Below are positions 59,275 to 64,000 of a stretch of 64,000 nucleotides of DNA, in pieces. The notes beneath the pieces were generated by a model, which saw nothing but the letters and a program-made list of their open reading frames with translations, was not told the origin of the DNA and ran no database searches. The position numbers were made by a program, and so were the translations under genes. Positions within the stretch are counted from its first letter, which is position 1; each line of letters starts with the position of its first letter. The stretch is from Anastatus disparis (lineage: Eukaryota > Arthropoda > Insecta > Hymenoptera > Eupelmidae), in assembly GCA_017163975.1 (NCBI GenBank), contig JAFFSR010000264.1, forward strand, positions 3,100,001 to 3,164,000. Direction: 5' to 3'.

Positions 59275-59282
59275 TATATAAG
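59275..59282 (+). promoter_or_regulatory. TATA box of small RNA gene 1
   Basis: TATATAAG begins 32 bp before the first base of the conserved stem. Confidence 0.65.
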
Positions 59283-59306
59283 CTGACTTAACAATCGATA
59301 CGAGCC

Positions 59307-59436
59307 GGTAGTCCGATGCTTCTCGGGAAACAATTTATTGACATCCATACGTGCCGTTGTAACTAACTACATGCTGTGGATTCGATGCGACAAAATAATT
59401 TTCAGTTTACCGTAGAAGCGACTTCGACTACCTTTT
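59307..59436 (+). ncRNA. Y RNA / stem-bulge RNA-like gene 1
   Basis: A candidate RNA of about 130 nt. The 5' end GGTAGTCCGATGCTTCT can pair with the 3' end AGAAGCGACTTCGACTACC: seven pairs, an internal C mismatch or bulge with GA opposite TT, a small asymmetric loop, then six pairs GCTTCT/AGAAGC. A T6 run follows directly. Y RNAs and nematode or insect stem-bulge RNAs have this plan: end-to-end stem with a bulge after GTC, 3' strand with ACTTGACTA, variable loop and a U-rich 3' end. They are pol III transcripts bound by Ro60, with roles in RNA quality control and DNA replication. The class is inferred, but structure, promoter and terminator agree. Confidence 0.6.
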
Positions 59437-59438
59437 TT
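59433..59438 (+). terminator. Pol III terminator of small RNA gene 1
   Basis: TTTTTT immediately after the 3' strand of the terminal stem. Confidence 0.65.
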
Positions 59439-59832
59439 CCATTTTTATTTTTACATTTTGAGTCTTGCTTAATTTTTTATTAATATTCTTATGAAATTTA
59501 TTCTTTTCATTAAATTTTCATTAAAAAAGTTTTAAAAAAAATTTTTGTTCTGTAATTTTGTTGAAAATTTAGCTACTCATTCTTTTAAAAATTGTAAGTT
59601 GAACAATAAAGTTAGAAATTAATAGTAATTGAATAAAGTAGGTGAAAATATTTTTCTTACTTTTTCATTATAATAACTTTTATTGCAAAATATATTTTTA
59701 AAAAAATTTCATTTTTATAATTTAAAATTGAATAAAATGATTAATTATTATTTATATTAAATTTATTTTTTCATTTTACAGTAACATATTACTGTAAAAT
59801 TTAATTTGCAAAATTTAACTGTTCAAACTAAA

Positions 59833-59945
59833 ACCGCTTTGGCAGAGTTTCAATGCGACCAACTCTCAGCATATGCAGATTTTAGCTTACGCATGCGTAA
59901 ATCTTGGAGCTGCAGTTATAGCAAGCAGTCCTAGGGTCTTTTAAC
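59833..59945. other. GC-richer island between the two small RNA genes
   Basis: The island contains the perfect palindrome TTACGCATGCGTAA and flanking GCAGATTT/AAATCT pairing, and ends in GGGTCTTTT. It may be a further small RNA gene or its relic. It lacks the TCGCAA box and the conserved stem ends. Confidence 0.25.
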
Positions 59946-60063
59946 ATTTTCTCTCATATAGTGTATAAAACTGCATTTTAGCCAAAGAATATGACATTAA
60001 CATAGTTGCGAAAACGCGCAAATTCGAAGGTTAATAGTGTCCTTCAACAGATGGCTTATACAA

Positions 60064-60088
60064 TTCTCGCAATTGCAAAGAGGAGGTT
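60064..60088 (+). promoter_or_regulatory. Proximal sequence element of small RNA gene 2
   Basis: TTCTCGCAATTGCAAAGAGG and the following AGGTT align with the box of gene 1. The distance to TATA is the same (30 bp from TCGCAA). Confidence 0.6.
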
Positions 60089-60096
60089 GCATTTCA

Positions 60097-60104
60097 TATA
60101 TAAG
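60097..60104 (+). promoter_or_regulatory. TATA box of small RNA gene 2
   Basis: TATATAAG begins 33 bp before the stem start. The eight bases are identical to gene 1, and CA or AC plus GC-rich flanks are also similar. Confidence 0.65.
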
Positions 60105-60129
60105 CGAGAGTTGGATTGAACTTTAGCAT

Positions 60130-60290
60130 GGTAGTCCGATGCTTCTCAGTAAAAGTTTACTCAAGTATCGTTTCTTAAGGAGGTTCTCGATTATCGTCAA
60201 TATCGCCTATCGCCTATCGCCTAAAAAGTGGACTGGCGCGTGCCGTGCCGCTAAAGTATCAACACTGTAGAAGCGACTTCGACTATCTTT
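60130..60290 (+). ncRNA. Y RNA / stem-bulge RNA-like gene 2
   Basis: The first 17 nt, GGTAGTCCGATGCTTCT, are identical to gene 1, and so is AGAAGCGACTTCGACTA at the 3' end, followed by TC and T5. The ~120-nt loop between them is unrelated to gene 1 and contains a threefold 7-nt repeat (ATCGCCT) at 60202-60222. Conserved stem with divergent loop is the expected pattern for paralogous Y/stem-bulge RNAs. The length of about 160 nt is above the usual 80-120. Confidence 0.6.
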
Positions 60291-60292
60291 TT
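60288..60292 (+). terminator. Pol III terminator of small RNA gene 2
   Basis: TTTTT after the stem, followed by a further T-rich run from 60294. Confidence 0.6.
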
Positions 60293-60544
60293 GCTTTTTT
60301 TTTCATTATTTTTATGTTTTATACATTAGTATTGCTTTAATTTTTAATAATAATTAATCACATCTAATAAGAAGTTTTATTTTATGTCTTATTTATTGTC
60401 TTAAATTATAATCTGCTTATTTCTTTAATTTTTAATGTAAATTAACATAGTTAAAATTTTTTTCATTCTTATTGATTAAATCTTTAAAAAAATAAGAGAA
60501 TTATAAAATTTTCGATAAATAAGTAACGATTTTTTATTTTACTT

Positions 60545-60732
60545 ATTTAACGTCGCTTTATTTATGCTATTATAGCGATGCTAATTAGGGACGAAAGTAG
60601 TCAGTGTGTTCGTGAACAAAGCACACGTAACGTACAGTGGTGCCTGTATAAATCAGCCGAGAGCGGGATTCGAACTCGGATTCTCGAGATTACAAGTCCA
60701 TCGCTCTACCGAGTGAGCCACTGACGACCTCA
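60545..60732 (-). mobile_element. tRNA-derived SINE, family S1, copy 4 (best preserved)
   Basis: On the minus strand the head has A-box TGGCTCACTCGG (60709-60720), anticodon-loop-like CTTGTAA and B-box AGTTCGAATCC (60666-60676), so it looks derived from a Thr(TGT)-like or related tRNA. The body continues AGGCACCACTGTACGTT, TTTGTTCACGAACACAC and TAATTAGCATCGC, and ends AAAGCGACGTTAAATAAG. It lacks an acceptor-stem match and is not a working tRNA gene. Confidence 0.87.
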
Positions 60733-63700
60733 AAAATAACGAGTTTATTTAAAGTTTTCTATGCACTCAAAATTACATAATATATTTTAAACATATTTTC
60801 TTTAACATCTATTTAAAACTCCATTAACACTATATTTCTTTTGACTTTGTTTCATTTATCGAATTAGCAAGTTAAATATCAATGGTTAGACTTTCTTAAG
60901 GTAAAAATATTCCACCTAATAGTCATTTTTTTGGCTTTCGTCACAGTTGTCGATGTCAAATGATTCTTTTGTAATGACTTTAATAGCTCCATTTAAAAAA
61001 AAGAAAAAAACATTTAGAGTGACAAAAAAATAAGTAATTTAATAAATACTAGTTATTTTTTTTGTGTTTTGACTTGACAGACATGCAAAAGATTTACTTA
61101 TCATTACTGTTCGTAATAGTTTAATTTTTTTTTTAACAAAGCATATGGCATGAAATATTATTTCAAGACCTAAATTTTAAAATTACATCAGATCGAACGT
61201 CATTTTATGTTAATGAAAAGAAAAAAAATAATTCATATACAAGAAGCCCTTTGTTAATTATTTTGAAATTAACATACTAGAAGGTAATGATGACTAAGCT
61301 CGAAGACTCGCTTCTTTTTTCGGAATAAACAGTATAGTCAAACATTTTTTTCATACCTTAAAATTGACTTTGAAAACTTGTATATTAATAAATTATTTTA
61401 CCAAACTAATGAAAATTGTATAAATTAGTTTTTTTCATTTTGAGAATCTAACAAATTTATATAATTTAATATTCATAGGCTTTTTTCTATAAGAATATAA
61501 AACTTTTAATTATGTATCATAAATATATTTCGTATTCTTCCTTCAACTTATCAAGATTTATCTAAAAATATGAAAATTTTAGAATGTCAACGAATAACAT
61601 TGAATATTAATTATACCTCCATTACTTTTTATTTGGAACATTAGAGTGGAAATAAACTTATATTTAAAAAACGTAAAATAAAACATTAAATAGCCCGTTC
61701 TCGAAATAACATCTAAATTTTTTGTATATACGCGTATACCGGGGAAAAAAATATTTGATTGATTCGACAAAAATAAGCAAATTAACGATAAATTTTGTTA
61801 CATTTAAAGTGTACTCGGTTAATTTCGATAATGGTGCTTATGAACGTGCCGATGTATAGGGTCAAATGCTGATTTTACGGAAAACTTAGAAATGCGTACG
61901 CATGACATCAATGGTAATCGAATGTTAATTTGTATCGTGTGAAAGTAATCAGGTGACAATGTAAAAATATCATTCTTATACGAAAAAAAAAAAAGAAAAA
62001 CACGTTTCTTTTTATGTATCTCATTCTGGTATTATGTAAGGTTTATCAAACAAAAAGTTTAAGTGTTTTGACTAGCTTATAAAGTAAATTAAATAAAAAA
62101 AAGGTGTCTTATGTTACGTGTGTTATTAAAATTACAATGCGATAAAAAAAAAGAAAAAAAAAATTTTCAACTCAACTGCACGTCATTCGTATTTTATTGA
62201 GCTGCAAAATAATTACGTACGTGTGAAAGAGCACTGATCTAATATGTTAAGAAATGAAGTATATCGTTCGAATGACAATTTTAATGATTTTGAGAAGTAA
62301 GCGCGTTACGAAACACGGAAACACTGCGAAATTGAGATCTCATATTTTAATTGCTCGAACCCATTCAAACATCCGTATAGAGAAGGTGCTAACTACTGTA
62401 ATGTAGAAGGTTTTTAGAATGTAAAAGTTATAAATAGTATTAGATGTACATGGATAAGAAAATAATTTATTCAATTTTTTGTCTTACGTACAATTTTTAT
62501 AAGTTTAATGACATTTTGTTCAGACTGCTATGAAATAAATTATTTTTGTTACACAAAACCATCTTTTTTGGTTAATTTACGTATTTTTAATCCTTATAAT
62601 TATTAATCTTCTATTCAATTTTATTATTCGAAATCATATTTTATACTTATTAAAAATAACAAGTTTTTCTATAAAATTTATTTACTTTATATGTACTTTA
62701 TTTAATAATTGACCAGAAATTTATTTGCAAATAACAATAGAATTATTCATCTATAGATTTTAAACAAAAAAAAAACTTTAGAGAAAAAAATGTCATTATA
62801 GTCATATACTCACATGTCATAACAAAGCAATCAAGTGCAAACGTTGCAAGGAAAAACCAAAACTATATCGCAAATCGTAGTACACGTGGACTCGTGTACA
62901 AACAAAATAATGTCTGATATTAAGCAGCAAATTTACAATCGAGATCTGGTATTTTACCTATTTTGATTAGAGTTTAAAGCTTCTTTTGTACGTGTAAACA
63001 TACACGTGTGCACGCGATGGTAAACGCACAGCTTAATATATAAATATCAGTTGCCAGCAAGTGTTTTGTCCTACTGACCGCGACTTGGAAAATTTACAGC
63101 TATATAGATATATGTTTACGCGAAAAAAAGGAAAATGACAAATTCTATAGGTTTATGTTTTTCTGGTTGATGTGTAATTTGTCGTGTGCTATCAGTTATA
63201 ACAGTTTCACGAATACTTTATTAAAGGTAATTTTCGTAATTTTACTTTTCCGATTTATTTTTTATAAGAAAAGTTAATTGTACTATATGTAAAGAAATTG
63301 CTTCATTTCATCAACTTTACTATATTTTGATTTTGAGTTTATTAGAGGAATAGATAAATTAAGTCAAGATATAATAAGGTATTACTATTGTACTTAATAT
63401 AGAGTTTTATCATACACGAAAATGTATTTGAAAGTCTTTAAAAGTCAAATGAGTATTATCAAGCTTTCTAGAAAGTTTTTAATGTGTTTGAAAATTTGCT
63501 AAGCGTTAATCCAAAGCAGTTTTTTATTAGAACTTAGTAAAATAGCAAAATAATATTGGAACCTTTCAATACGTCAAGTTTTTGTCTTAATAAATCACGA
63601 AAATAAGTAAAAAATAAATTGTTTTGCAACAAGCTTTTACGATGTATATAAAATCGTTGTATATAATTTCCCAACAATTTCAAACTTCTAACTTTGTGCA

Positions 63701-63982
63701 ATTATAGACTGCATATATTATGGTAATGTAAATTTATCGCATGTGATAGTATTGACTGTTAAATGTCTATGGATTTCATAATTATTTTAAAAAATACATT
63801 TTCAAAGATTATGTTGCAATTATTAAACAGACTAAAAACTATCGATTAAGAAAAACTCATTTTTAATAAAAAAAATGCATTTCGCACTTGTGAAAAATGA
63901 TGTTTGGTCAATAGCTTCGTTCACGTGTATTTATACATACATACAAGAAAATGCATGCCCGAGGAACATCAGGGCCAGCCAG
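60733..63982. other. AT-rich right-hand stretch
   Basis: I see no coding exon, RNA or clear element. The frame at 61579-61770 is not supported. Confidence 0.45.
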
Positions 63983-64000
63983 TCTCTTTCTCTCTCTCTC
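63983..64000. repeat. TC microsatellite at the window edge
   Basis: A CT-rich run ending in repeated TC, continuing past the end of the window. Confidence 0.8.

Noticed and set aside
60659..60722. tRNA gene reading from the A- and B-box-like sequences
   Set aside because: The acceptor arms do not pair, and the same unit recurs at three other sites with a shared non-tRNA body, so it is a SINE head.

Overview
The window is nuclear DNA of an insect. It is very AT-rich, with spliceosomal introns bounded by GT and AG, short exons, and many non-autonomous transposons. The single clear protein gene encodes a fatty-acid transport protein with the insect/vertebrate SLC27 layout. A hymenopteran host is plausible from base composition and repeat style, but that is inference only.

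Layout. Positions 1-1200 hold a 165-bp tandem repeat that runs off the left edge. Positions 1200-19000 hold no convincing gene. This stretch is filled with fold-back elements (around 2.9-3.5 kb, 5.3 kb and 9.8-10.8 kb), a TTAA-flanked MITE family (13.3-16 kb) and one tRNA-derived SINE. From about 50.94 kb down to 19.35 kb on the minus strand lies one gene, Fatp. It has 12 coding exons (coding sum 2430 nt, 809 codons plus stop) and a 17.8-kb first intron. Its introns carry MITEs, SINEs and palindromes. Positions 52260-53710 hold a second, diverged array of about 165 bp that ends in a CA repeat and a small hairpin. Positions 53.7-59.2 kb are gene-poor. At 59.2-60.3 kb lie two small non-coding RNA genes that look like RNA polymerase III transcription units. 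Each has an upstream conserved box, a TATA box, paired 5' and 3' ends and a T-run. The rest, to 64 kb, shows one more SINE copy and otherwise AT-rich sequence.

How the parts work. Fatp should make a membrane-bound acyl-CoA synthetase/transporter that traps fatty acids. It has a conserved 643-residue core and an unusual Asn-rich N-terminal extension of 166 residues supplied by exon 1 and exon 2. A second possible first exon inside intron 1 would bypass the extension. The two small RNAs share a promoter and a terminal stem but have unrelated loops. This is the pattern of the Y RNA / stem-bulge RNA class bound by Ro60, and they are the most interesting objects in the window.
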